From contig MU266343.1 of NCBI GenBank assembly GCA_021014945.1, positions 1 to 64,000 on the forward strand: DNA of 64,000 nt, in the 5' to 3' direction. Shown piece by piece: positions 24,034 to 34,688 of the stretch. A model generated the notes under the pieces. The model did not search any database, was not told the origin of the DNA, and worked only from the letters and a program-made list of their open reading frames with translations. The translations under genes were made by a program, and so were the position numbers. The DNA is from Leucogyrophana mollusca (taxonomy: Eukaryota > Basidiomycota > Agaricomycetes > Boletales). Each line of letters opens with the position of its first letter. The first letter of the stretch is position 1.

Positions 24034-24890
24034 ATGGACCACCTCGCAAATTTATACCAGATCGATTCTCCAGACCAATTCCGAGACCTTCTGAACCAGG
24101 ACCTCAATCGGGTTTCGCTGATAAATTTTTGGGCACCATGGGCTGAACCATGCAAACAAATGAACCAGGTCGTCTCCGAACTTGCAAAGAAGTATCAACA
24201 GCTGCTTGTGTTGCAGGTAAAGCTCAAAGACAACCGCAGCGCGGCTACTTACAGTGGATGATGCATATAGGTTGAAGCGGAGGATCAACCGGACATTACT
24301 GAATCGTTCGATATCGAGGCCGTTCCTTCCTTCATCGTTCTTCGAGTGAGTGGCTTTGAAAGGATCTGTATACTTTGAATTGACCAGCGTTCCAGGGCCA
24401 TGCGCTTCTCGCCCGTATATCCGGAGCGGACGCTCCTGCCTTGACCTCTGCCATTGCCACCTACACGCGGCCCACGCCATCGGCCGCCCCGTCCGTTGTC
24501 AGTCCGCCCGTAGAAGAGACGCAGGAGGAGCTCGAGAGGCGCATGCGCGAAATCATGGCCCAGAGCAAAGTGGTCCTCTTCATGAAGGGGGAGCCGAGCA
24601 GACCTAGATGCGGTTTCTCCAGTCGTGCCGTAGCTTTGCTCGAACGTGAAAATGTCAAATTTACACATTTTGACATTCTTTCGGATGAGAAGGTTCGCCA
24701 AGGTAAGCACTCAGTTCACTTGAGATGAGCCTGAACAAATGGATGGCATTATATCCCAGGGCTCAAGAAACTCAATAACTGGCCGACTTTTCCGCAGTTC
24801 ACGGTTAATGGTGAATTCATTGGTGGACTAGACGTTGTGACAGAAATGGTCGAAAACGGAGAGTTTGCGGAAGTCGTTGGGGCTGCCTGA
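24034..24890 (+). CDS. GRX4: Monothiol CGFS glutaredoxin with thioredoxin-like domain (Grx3/Grx4)
   Basis: Cytosolic/nuclear iron-sulphur sensor and cluster carrier that controls iron-responsive transcription factors. Start [16 protein letters not shown] at 24034. The thioredoxin-like domain contains [16 protein letters not shown] splice near 24215/24271 gives [21 protein letters not shown] third exon, [17 protein letters not shown], is a Pro/Ala-rich linker. The glutaredoxin domain follows, with [20 protein letters not shown] (CGFS active site) and [11 protein letters not shown]. The last exon has [19 protein letters not shown] and ends VVGAA, TGA at 24888-24890. Architecture and length match yeast Grx3/Grx4 (one Trx plus one Grx domain). 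Confidence 0.92.
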
Positions 24891-25407
24891 GTTTTCATGT
24901 TTGTCGATTGTAATCCTTATTGTACGCTAACCTTTCAATAGAGGGTGTGGAAGAGCATCGACAATGTATAGTTAGTCTGGACGAGAGTCCAGCTCCGTTG
25001 GCGGTTCGAGTACATGAGGTTTCAAACACACCTAGCAGTGACTGTTCGATTCGGTGGTCGTTTCCGCATGGCATCAGCTTGAGCTCGATGCAGACGTCAT
25101 GGAGGCGTATCGTCAACTCGGAGGAGGGACAAAAAGATCGTGTCCCCCTGTCTCTCTGTCTTAGCCCACTGGACCCTACCGCGGCATCTTCATCGATCTC
25201 CCAAATCTCAGCTTGGTTCTAGCCTGGTCTTGATTCTGCTGTACCCCAAACTCTACAGGGCTTTATCGATGCCTACTGTGGCCTTGAGATTCCGGGGACC
25301 GCTTGCTAATGGTCTAGACGATTGTAAGTTTACTGATCTGGGCCCCCTGGGTCCTCAATTGGATATCATACGACTTGCGTAGGTGACGCCGGCATGGGAC
25401 CACCCAT

Positions 25408-25860
25408 CTAGGGTGATAGGAAATAATGAAAGAGGAGTTTCTGGAATCCACGGGCTGCATCACCAAGAACCACGCAAGCTAATGACCTGCATAACCCGCG
25501 AAGGGCTGGGGCTCTCCTGCTCTTGGGTGAAATGGCAGACCTTGAACCACCGATCTCCAGACCCGCACAAGTCTGTCTGTCCCGAGTTGGTCGATCAGTA
25601 AACGAACAAGCGCAGAAATGCGACTTAACTGCGTTCACGACCCGCCTGACCCCGAAGAGCAAGAGACGACGCAAGAAAGAGAGGGTCGAAATGTAAAAAC
25701 AAGCAAAAAGGGAGCCGATGACGATGCATGATGCTAGGCAGGTGAGCAATATCGCGATAAACAATTTCGACGCCACTTTGTCCTCGGAATAACGTAGCTG
25801 GCCTGACCGTATCGCGGCACTCCCCCGCTCTCGAAGGGGGGGATGTGTAGCCGAACTCAT
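25408..25860 (-). CDS. Hypothetical small single-pass membrane protein (doubtful)
   Basis: From MSSATHPPLRERG at 25860 an uninterrupted frame of about 150 codons contains one strong hydrophobic segment (LFIAILLTCLASCIVIGSL), followed by basic residues (LRRLLLFGVRR), as in a single-pass membrane protein. No family is recognised. The second half is low-complexity and Arg/Ser-rich, so the true C-terminus may differ after splicing. It may be a chance frame. Confidence 0.25.
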   Translation of the reverse strand: MSSATHPPLRERGSAAIRSGQLRYSEDKVASKLFIAILLTCLASCIVIGSLFACFYISTLSFLRRLLLFGVRRVVNAVKSHFCACSFTDRPTRDRQTCAGLEIGGSRSAISPKSRRAPALRGLCRSLACVVLGDAARGFQKLLFHYFLSP

Positions 25861-26619
25861 AGCCAGGATCAAAACCGCACACGAACCTCGCGAACAATCT
25901 GTGCTTCGAAATATATGCCCCGCAACATCATACATTCACTCAGATCACATGTCACACCCAGCAGCCCATTACGACGAAACATTTCACATGTCAAAAACAT
26001 AGCTACCTCCCATTGTGTCGTCTTCAAATCGAATCCTGTACACCCCATCAGCGTGTATCCCACGCTGTATTTTTCAATTTTCGTCTATATCAATCCCAGT
26101 ATCCTTCTCTGCATTGATACATTATAGATATGATGAGCTAAAATTCGCAATTACTATTCGACTCTGCTTCACTTTTATCTCGATCTTTCAGACATCACCA
26201 GTGTATCTGGCCGGATGCAACGGGCCCGATGTGACCATTCGTGATTTTCGTGACTTGTGACTGCCGACATGGTGGGGTTGCCGAGCGGAGCGTGAGGGAT
26301 AGTAATCCGGAAGGTCCCGGTAAAATGGCAGCTAGATTGAACTGCAGTGCAAACATACGCTCCGCGGCCGATCAGGTGTCGTTATTCCTTGAGGCGCTTG
26401 TATCAGTATTTAGCCGATGTGGGTGATATGATCAAGGGGTCCAATTTTGATCTTCTTGGTCTCGGTTGGCCAATTTGAACTCGTGCGGTCCAATAGTGCT
26501 GCCTGGCATAGATCACCAATGATACAGCAAGTCACCTGCGCCGTGCTGGGCCCCTGACGGCCGTGTCTTTCACTCTTTGAAGCCTATTCTCGAGCTATTA
26601 CATGGTTGTTGCCAGATTG

Positions 26620-26631
26620 CGTGACGTCACG
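26620..26631. promoter_or_regulatory. Perfect CRE/ATF palindrome upstream of the isochorismatase-fold gene
   Basis: CGTGACGTCACG is a 12-bp perfect palindrome containing TGACGTCA, the binding site of ATF/CREB bZIP factors (Atf1, Sko1 type). It lies about 200 bp upstream of the start at 26831. Stress control of that gene is inferred from the site alone. Confidence 0.45.
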
Positions 26632-26830
26632 ATCCATTCACCACCTGGGTTGACTTATACAAATAATGCTAAATAAGAGCTAAATAATAATCCATACCGT
26701 TAATGTTGCCGTTAGCGTTGGTGGTAACGTGCCCCCCTCGAGGTTTCCATCGTTTTCCGAAAGCTTATAAGCAATCGGGTTGTTCCCTTGCCCTTTGGGC
26801 TTTCTTTTCTTTTTCTTTTCACTTTATGCA

Positions 26831-27430
26831 ATGGCTTTCACTTGCCATCCTGACGCTCAAGGGTCATCCTGTGAAGCTTGCCGTGTGCTTCTCCTTGTAG
26901 ACGCGCAAGTTGGGATGCTTGCTGACCCCCCAAACGGCGTTCCATCTGCTAAAATTGTGCGTCAAAATATTCAGCGCATCCTCGAACAAGCCCGTGTCGT
27001 GGAGCATCCACCCCGCATTATCCACGTGCGTAATACTGGTGACGTGGGTGAAGTTGATGAGCCAAATACGCCTGGCTGGCAACTCGCCTTTCCACCACTA
27101 CCACACGAATATGTCATCGACAAGCTGAAGAATAATGCATTCGCGGGAACACATCTTGGGGATCTTATTGCTCCTGAAGCCGAGATCATCGTCGTGGGCA
27201 TGCAAAGCGACTTTTGCATTCGTGCCACTTGCAGCGCAGCTTTGGGGAGGGGAAACGAGGTGTTGCTCATCAGAGGGGCTCACGCCACCTACGACCGGCT
27301 CGAAGTTTGGAACGGAGGCGGCATCACTCCTGCTAATGCGATCGAGGCGGAAATAGAGGCTGAGCTGGAGGAGGCGGGCGTTGCCTTGTTCGACATGAAG
27401 GATTTACCTGGGCTTTTCACGGACCGATAG
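26831..27430 (+). CDS. Isochorismatase-fold cysteine hydrolase
   Basis: An intronless 199-residue protein. Start MAFTCHPD at 26831, just after a pyrimidine-rich leader. The catalytic triad of the family can be placed: Asp24 in VLLLVDAQVGML, Lys in VIDKLKNNAFAGT (about residue 99), and Cys in VVGMQSDFCIRATCSAAL (about residue 130), with the cis-peptide position before it. HATYDRLE and the C-terminal EAEIEAELEEAG are also usual. Relatives hydrolyse small amides or ureido compounds (nicotinamide, carbamoylsarcosine, biuret-like substrates), so the substrate cannot be named. Lack of introns is unusual beside its neighbours. Confidence 0.88.
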   Translation: MAFTCHPDAQGSSCEACRVLLLVDAQVGMLADPPNGVPSAKIVRQNIQRILEQARVVEHPPRIIHVRNTGDVGEVDEPNTPGWQLAFPPLPHEYVIDKLKNNAFAGTHLGDLIAPEAEIIVVGMQSDFCIRATCSAALGRGNEVLLIRGAHATYDRLEVWNGGGITPANAIEAEIEAELEEAGVALFDMKDLPGLFTDR

Positions 27431-27902
27431 CTTCTCGTTCGCATAGAGGGCGTGCGATTTAATGGATGTCCTCCTCTTATATTTGGTCGATTTGGAAACG
27501 TGGGAGGAGGGAAACTATCTTGTGCGTATGTATTTTGCTTTTACGCTGGCTGCTATTCAACACAACTCGCAGTGTTATTACCATACGCAATTTCACGTAT
27601 AAAATGCATTTCTCCCCTGCTGGCGTCGTCATCGGATGAAGAGAAGTGGCCTGACGTGCGTAGAAAATAACATTTGTTCTTATAGTGCACATGGTAGGAA
27701 GACGGTACTTTTCGCTAAGCATCCCTTTGATTGAACAGACTTCGGTGTGTTCGAATCACGATATATCGGATGTAACCCCTCCGATTCATCGATATGCACC
27801 TTCCAAATTGAGCTGTTTGATTCCAAGGGTGATGCCAAATAAAGGCTTGTGACCCGTCGACAACTCCTTGACACAGTCCTCGACCTCCATATCAACTCGT
27901 TA
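27431..27902 (+). other. Spacer between isochorismatase-fold gene and POP4
   Basis: Terminator of the left gene and promoter of the right gene, both plus strand. Only short unsupported frames occur (27452-27670 plus, 27680-27895 minus). Confidence 0.4.
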
Positions 27903-28971
27903 ATGTCTAACCAACAAATATCACAATACTTAGACCCCTACAAGGCTATACCTTCTGAAAAGGTAGCCTAACCTCGGTGTTTCTGCTGGGCATGAATCTA
28001 AATTTACGCTCTTACCCAGAATCGGCGCCTTGTACTGACCAGCGATGCTCCATTTACTCCAACTTATGTTCAGTCATCTCTAACCCAATCGTCGGATCCT
28101 GTTGGTGTCTACGACAGCCGTGTCAAAGGCCGACAGGTACTACTGGAGAATCCAGCACGTGACAGTCGAGCAAAGAGGGAGCGCGACTTGAAGAAAGCAC
28201 GCAGGGAGACAGAGAAAAAGATACGAAAGGCAGGCGCTCTTAAAAGGAGAGATGCCGAACGCAAAGGGCTATGGAAATTAGAAAAGGGCTTGGAGAAGTA
28301 CGTTGGTTTTCTAAATTCGCCCACTTCTGCTGACGATATTCTGTATCAAGATTCGACTCCTTCGTTCCATTACATCAGCTATGGATGGGCTATATGTCTG
28401 AACTTCTGGGTCTCTCATTTTCACCCTTGGACGCCCTTCCTGGCTCTGAAGCTATGCCAAATGCAGCTGGGATGCACGCGAAGCTAGTCAAGGCCGACTT
28501 TCATGGTTCCATAATAACCGGTATGCAATGTACTTTCTAGTCTCGCTATTGTTCACTTTCGCATCCAGTGCGCAGAAGTAAAAATCCGTGCTTGGTTGGG
28601 CTTTCGGGTATCGTGATACACGAAACCGAAAATGCTTTCAAAGTCGTCACGAAAAAGGACCTACTGAAGCGTAAGTACTTTCTACATCTTCTGGGCCAAC
28701 TGATTTTGGACCTTCGTGCCCATGGTTTACAGTAATTCCAAAAGCGAATTCCATTTTTGCACTCGCCGTACCCCTTCATTCCACTCTCTCACCTTCATCG
28801 CAATCTTCAGTGGTGGCTGCAAATTCTCGTGATGTACTGGGCAATAACGATATGACGACGGTACTCGACCGACCTCACATTGAATTCGATCTCTATGGCA
28901 ACCAGTTCCGGTTTCGTTCGGCCGACCGTGCTGGCCGGAAGTTCAAGGCGAAAGAGTCGATCGAACTATGA
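27903..28971 (+). CDS. POP4: RNase P / RNase MRP protein subunit Pop4 (Rpp29)
   Basis: RNA-binding core subunit of RNase P (tRNA 5' processing) and RNase MRP (rRNA processing), in the nucleolus. Exon 1 reads MSNQQISQYLDPYKAIPSEK at 27903. The next exon gives LTSDAPFTPTYVQSSLTQSS and VYDSRVKGRQVLLENPARDS, then a very basic helix (RAKRERDLKKARRETEKK). After an intron comes LWMGYMSELLGL. The Sm-like Rpp29 fold follows: GMHAKLVKADFHGSIITV, then RRSKNPCLVGLSGIVIHET and ENAFKVVTKKDLLK. The final exon has LIPKANSIFALAVPL and IEFDLYGNQFRFRSADR, then KFKAKESIEL and TGA at 28971. All are hallmark Pop4 segments. Converges on the ADP/ATP carrier gene with about 220 bp between stops. Confidence 0.92.
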
Positions 28972-29193
28972 CTTCACCCGTACCTCCTCCTGTGGATGGG
29001 GATAATTGGCAGTGGATGTGCGAATGTTCGTCACACACCGGTATCTTGTGGCCTACTCACCCGTTTTACTTAGGGTCGACCCCAACATGACCTCACAAGT
29101 TGAATCTCTGCCTAGGGGAACCATCGTTGCGTTCGTCCTACAAGCGGGCGGACATGACGGCCACAGTACCTACAGGATACCTCGTGGCGGTGA

Positions 29194-30657
29194 TTACCCA
29201 GAGCCTGCCTGGTACACTTTCCCCCAAGCTAGTTCCTGAAACCTGCAAGCATAGACAAAATTACCAGTCACGTCTTTCAAGAACCCGGGTTGCCTTACTT
29301 ATCGTATAGTGCTAGTACACCCGCACCTGCGACTCCACGGAGGATATTGGCTCCTGCTCCGGCTGATTTCATGGTTAATCCCGTTGTTTATAGGTTGACT
29401 CGGTTACTACGCACCAAACAAGCTCTTAGTGCCCTCCTTCGCCACGATCTGCCTCCCTGCATCGATGAAAGACTTGTATCGCACCTACATACACTGGATT
29501 AATACGCGGAGGATTGTTCGAAGCAACAGCGCGATACCTTCTCTCCAGATGTCATCATCATTCTCCTCCGAATAGTATCCAAAGGGTACGACGCCAACGC
29601 AGCTCCCTATGGGGCAGGCGTGCTCGGATTAGCGCGTTGATATGCGTAAATGACAACTTACAGTGGTGCACGCCCAGCCAACCGCGAAAGATGCCAGAAA
29701 ATTGCCCTGGAGACTCCCGACAAGGACCACGTCCCTGATGGTATCGTATCCTCCAAAGCTATCAACTCCATCAGTTCCATTGCAATCATCTGCCGACGCG
29801 CGCGAATTACGTACTAAAGCCCTCTGTACACGCAGATGCCTACAACGTTGGGGATAAATCCTCTGTACAGGCCCGCGATCCCGTCCGATCTGAGTGTCTG
29901 TTTATACACATCGATAAGCCCGGAGAACTGTCGCTGTCCTCCTTTCGCAGAGCTTTTCCCGTCGGCCGAAAGACGAGTACGAGCGCTAAATGTGAGTATG
30001 GATCGTGGACGGAGTGGAGGAAGGCACAAAGGAGGGGGTCAGTGAGATAAATCCTGCCACAACATGCGATGAAGCTCTGCCCACTAGTCAAGCGAGTATA
30101 CGAAAATGGACGACGAGGCCCCTGCCGCCGCTCCGCTGGCAATGTTACCTGTAAGTGTTCCAGAGAGTTGATTCTTTCTGCGCACTGAGAAGACTTCGCA
30201 CCAGCAACCCATAAACCAAAGCCATCCGCTTTCTTGAAACCAAACATCTTCTTGAAGCTGTCCTTGAACGCGAAGTTCAAGGCTTGGGTCGGGAAGTACC
30301 TAAGGATGTTAGTCCCATTTCCCCTCCAGACTGTGAACGAGCTTGGGATATGGCTTAGACAGAGAGCGGTGAGTGCTCACAGCTCTTTGCGCCCTCCTCG
30401 GCGAGGGTTCTTCGGAAACAATCAATTATCCCTCCGTAGGGACGGTCCAGACGTCCAGCAGTAATCATGGCGCCTTGGTTCTGGATGAGGAGTTTCACCC
30501 GTTCAATAGGGGCTGCGGCTGTCTTCGAGATAGTGGCAGCCGTACCACCCATCATGAAATCCACTTGAATATCAGACCATCATCAGCCAGCGCCGACCTA
30601 CGTGGTTGGCTCAGTCGTACCTAAGAACTTCTTCGCGTCGGTGGATTTGTCCGGCAT
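29194..30657 (-). CDS. AAC: Mitochondrial ADP/ATP carrier
   Basis: Exchanges cytosolic ADP for matrix ATP across the inner mitochondrial membrane. Start [12 protein letters not shown] at 30657, followed by an intron. Exon 2 has [20 protein letters not shown] and [13 protein letters not shown], with the first PxExxK carrier signature. Later exons hold [56 protein letters not shown], then [20 protein letters not shown]. The exon at about 29590 gives [17 protein letters not shown], containing the RRRMMM motif specific to ADP/ATP carriers. Then [40 protein letters not shown], and a last exon [15 protein letters not shown] with TAA at 29196-29194. At least seven short introns. The exon boundary before ARTRL is uncertain. 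Confidence 0.92.
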
Positions 30658-33592
30658 GGCGTCGGGTTGGAGATACTGAGTGTGTGTCTGGAATCTGGAA
30701 TGCACGTACGCATGGGCAGATGTGATCCCAACAGGTTTTATACTGCTGAAGCCCTCAGTCACTGGGCACCTAGGAGAAATACGGGACGGAAGATATGTAC
30801 ATGCTGTGTGGATACGAGGCTGGTGTTGTTCCGTCCTGCCCCGATGGATGGATGAATGGGGATTCGAATAAATCTGTACTTTGTGAGCGCTTGAGCAACT
30901 GGTTCAGGAAGCTGGCGTCCAATCACTCTGAGCCGCACCTAGAAACAGGTATCATTCGGCATTCAGCTGCAACTTGTAATTTCACTTTGAAGACATTGAT
31001 GCGCCGAGACACGCATCTGGCGGGGTAAATGCAACGTCTCGGGTTCCTATACACAAACAGGACTCGTCGTCACTGTCTTGAACATTGGGTCATTCACTCG
31101 AAAGCAGAAGTCAACAACAGTGTGGGCACGGATGGTTCCAAATTGATCATATGAGACAGTATGGTGTACCATGTGTATCTTATCGTTGGTTACCTGTCCT
31201 CATGGATTCGAATGTCGATGACCCTAATTGCGTCCCAACCATGACTATAGGTACCATTTCATTTCCCATGACGAGACATTCCCCCCGAGGATAACAATGT
31301 ACCAGAGCGAATACGGTGAAATAAAACTGGATACAAGTTTTACAACATGTATTAAACAGTAGACGATCACCGTAGTATAAGTGGGTTCGCGAATAACAAC
31401 AGCCCAATGGTCGGAAAGGATAATCAATAATAACGAATGGTGATGGATGTTGCATGCAGAGTACAGATGCTGGAGAACATGTACGTCCGCGAAACAAAAA
31501 TGAGGCACGGTACTGGCATCAAAGATCGAGGAACCAAGTATGACCTATGCAAGAGCCTTAGGGCCTGTAGGGAAGAAATGATATAAGAGCCGCGAAACTT
31601 ACGATATGCCAATAACTGATAAGATCCCAGGTTGTTGAGGCGCTTAGGCCACGACGCAGTAGGAGTTTCCTAGAGCAACGGTCAAGTTCTGAAACAATGC
31701 AAGGGCCAATGAATTTACCTCCAGTTCCGCCATCATCCTCGTCGACCGGAGTGGTAGCGACGGTCGTGTCCTCAACTTTGGAGTTGATGAAGAGATCAAT
31801 AAACGAGTCCATGATACAAACGGCACAACTGCTGAAGATCGAAGAGGGCGGCTGAACCTAGAGAAAGGCCTATTAGATTGCTCCCAATTTATACCCCAGA
31901 TATCATGCCTGGAAGAACGTCAAAACAAGAATGCCGCTTTGCCGATGCAAAGTTATGAGGGTAAGGGGTAAGGTCCATTCATACGACTTGCACTTGGTCC
32001 GACCGTTTGTTTCGCCTTGAAGTTAGGCTTTATGACAGGACAATGCAACAAAGTAGACATGGTGATTAGCGAAAGTCTCGACCTCTGTGCCTTAATCACG
32101 AGAAAACAATAAGAAGACGCGCATGACGAGGAGCTTGATACGCCAGTTTGATAGGAACTCGAATGACGAAAACAATAAAACCGAGCCCCGTCAATCCTGA
32201 AGAGCAGGATTGGTGATCATATCCAGAAAAGGAAGCAATGTGGTGATGAAACAAAAAGATAGGCCCACCAGGTATATTCGGTATATGTGGGGGAGCCGCA
32301 ACGCCCCCGAGACATAGTTTCAAGGGACCTCGGCACCTTTTATGTGAGCCTCGGCATGAGATGTTGGGACGTATAACAGTAATTGGGGGTAGCTTTGACA
32401 AGGCTCGAGGTCACCAAGTGTTCGAACTTCAGGCTGCTACTGTAGATGCCAAACATAGTCGATGCTTGCCACTAGTTGTAACAACCATGTGCATCTTGCG
32501 CAATAAATGGACAATGTCATTTCCATCTGAGACACGCTGTCGTCTCTGTCACCTCTGCATGGGACGTTGAACAACGAAAACGTGAACGCACCTGATACTG
32601 AACACCTTGCCACACGACATATATCATCAGGGCGAAACAATAAGCTAAAACACCGATGTCACCATCTGACAGATTTGCCATCCTCTGCGAATTCACAGCC
32701 AGTCTTTCCTGTCCACTAACTGGAGGCATGTACGGAGTTCGGGCGTGTCGGTGGAAATATGATACGAGGAGCGATAGTGCAGAGGTACGTTGAGTTGTTC
32801 AGTCTTTCAGACACTTAACCATGACCCTGATGGCGAGTCCCACTTTCATGGGGTGCACTGTCCTCCTTGTAAAACTCGCTTTCGTCATAGGCGACTTAAA
32901 GGGTGATTCATGCGGTAAGGATGTCTCAGGTGGTTGCGACGAGAACAAACAGAGCTACTCACCAGAGGTCTGTAATCAGCGGCCTTCTACATAGAAGGCC
33001 ATACAGGTGGTCTGCCAACTTATCCCGACGGTTTTGCGCTCTTGCACTCGTTTAAAGGTCACGTGGGCCAACGTGCGCCCCTCGGGGACTCCCGGCGTCC
33101 GACAGCGAGGCGTGCTCGTCGGCGTCAGGTTTCGGGGCAGGCGGCCAACGGAACATTTGTTGACAATTCGATCTTTGAGGCACACGTTTGTAAGTTGTCA
33201 AACTCATGAGACTCAGCCAGGAGCCCGTCTGCTGCACTGACAACACCATCGTAAGTGCCTGTTGCACACTCACGCGTCTCCCAGAAAACCGGGTCTGTAG
33301 AGTGCAGGGGAGCCGATTTTTGTTGTGACATACTCGCTTCGTCTTCCATCCTATAAGCGTCGCAGACCTCGGCCTGCATCTGTCCTGGGAGATCGGCTCT
33401 CCGCGGCAGCAACACCATGATTAGTATGGGACAATATTACCAAGCGTTCCAGACATGACATGTAGTTTGTACTCCCGAAAACCCAAGAATGTTAAGTGCT
33501 AAGGTCAATGAGCTACTCGTTGTGCAGTAAATAAGAACACCAGGGACCATCTATTAGGGTGATCATGTCCCTGGCCAAAAAAAATTGCATCG
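30658..33592. other. Gene-poor stretch, possible small genes
   Basis: The left end is the ADP/ATP carrier promoter. Short frames occur throughout, with no known domain. A minus-strand cluster (31558-32729) with hydrophobic segments may be a membrane-protein gene and is listed separately. A minus frame at 33125-33418 (containing MEDEASMSQQKSAP and SAADGLLAESHEFDNLQT) is unrecognised. Confidence 0.3.
31558..32729 (-). CDS. Putative multi-exon membrane protein (uncertain)
   Basis: A first exon from 32729 reads MPPVSGQERLAVNSQRMANL then SDGDIGVLAYCFALMIYVVW, ending at a GTGCGT donor. Downstream on the same strand are further hydrophobic pieces (about 32280-32120), and a C-terminal-looking exon at 31812-31690 with acidic SKVEDTTVATTPVDEDDGG. 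The arrangement resembles the multi-pass membrane gene at 33.6-34.7 kb in the same orientation. Exon joins could not be confirmed, and it may not be a single gene. Confidence 0.25.
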
Positions 33593-34688
33593 CTAGCAAA
33601 CCTCCTGCCCTACTATCCCACCTCGACTCTCCACACTATCGCCTCCCAGCATGATCTCCAGCTGCCCCTCTCCCTCTCCAGTCATACTCGACAGCGCCGA
33701 CGGATTGCCCGAGCCGAACCGTATCGTGCTCAGCTCTTCCTGAAAAGTGCCCTCTCTGCTCCTTAGCTCCTCCGCGCGCAGCCTGATCACCATACGGGGC
33801 CCAAATATGACGATGAATGCAAAGAGGACGTTACTCACGACATCGAGCGTGTCGGACTGCGTGGTGGACAAGGTGGGAAGAGTTTCGGGGATGGTGAGCG
33901 CTTGCCACAGCGCATAGCTGGTGGTACCACAGTCAACGAGCGCAAGGGGATAAGAGCCGGCGGGCGAAAGGCGCACCACATGAAGTAGAGCGTTTGGTCT
34001 GCGACCAGAAATTTTACCAGGGGGTTCACCAACCATCCTCCGGTCAAGGCCCTGGCCTCGAGCACGTGTCTTGAGAGCGCAAACAGCGCGAATCCGAACA
34101 ATACCGTGTCGAACGCCAGCTGGACGGACGTTTGAACCGTCGGCAAGGATCCGAATATAGAACCATCTATGTCAACTTCCTGTTCGACGCTCCCAATAGT
34201 AGGGCCGACCGACAATACTAAAACATCAGATATCAGCCAGTAGAGATGAATCAAAGTAATAATATCAATGCACTGGCTTGTCCAAAAAATGAAAAATTGA
34301 GTTGTTTTGCGCTGAGTGCTACCACCACCACTGTCTGGCAAAAAAAGCAAACCGAGAGGAAGACGAGGACCGCCTTCGACCGGCTGCATAGAGCAAAGAC
34401 ACGCATGAGGAGGATGGCTGGCCACAACCACGAGTGACCAACTCATCAGCAATGGAGTAGGCATGGCCTGAATGGCCTCAGTCACAAGCCACACGCACCT
34501 TGCATAGCTGTGAGGAACACGTCGTCCGACCAGTCGACGATGATGTATATGATTTTGACTTGAAGATTCGCGAAGATCTGGGTTAAAGGCCAGGAGAATG
34601 AACACAGGACTGAGTTGTACTTACATCTGGATATTTCAAATCGAGCACGAATGTCAGATCGTCGGTAAGAAAGAGAAGTGTTGGTCAA
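33593..34688 (-). CDS. Multi-pass membrane protein of a basidiomycete-type family (DUF6533-like?)
   Basis: Reading right to left, exons encode ANLQVKIIYIIVDWSDDVFL, then PTPLLMSWSLVVVASH. They continue with FFIFWTSQCIDIITLIHLYW and LISDVLVLSVGPTIGSVEQE, then VQLAFDTVLFGFALFALSRH. After an intron comes VSNVLFAFIVIFGPRMVIRL, with a soluble acidic C-tail (RAEELRSREGTFQEELSTI) ending at 33593. About six to seven hydrophobic segments and a short cytosolic tail after the last one resemble the seven-span DUF6533-type proteins common in Agaricomycetes, of unknown function. The 5' exon is unclear: the frame opening at 34688 may not be the true start. Family assignment is by general pattern only. Confidence 0.5.

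Larger units (their letters stand above)
24891..26830. other. Intergenic region with weak coding signals
   Basis: On the plus strand 25165-25320 a segment reads GPYRGIFIDLPNLSLVLAW and could be followed, across a predicted intron, by GFIDAYCGLEIPGTA. This may be an exon of an unidentified gene, but its ends and family are unclear. The minus strand holds a small membrane-protein-like frame (listed separately). The last 800 bp before 26831 is the promoter side of the isochorismatase-fold gene. Confidence 0.3.

Noticed and set aside
26265..26345. Leu-tRNA-like start GGTGGGGTTGCCGAGCGGA
   Set aside because: No T-loop consensus or complementary acceptor strand follows within tRNA length.
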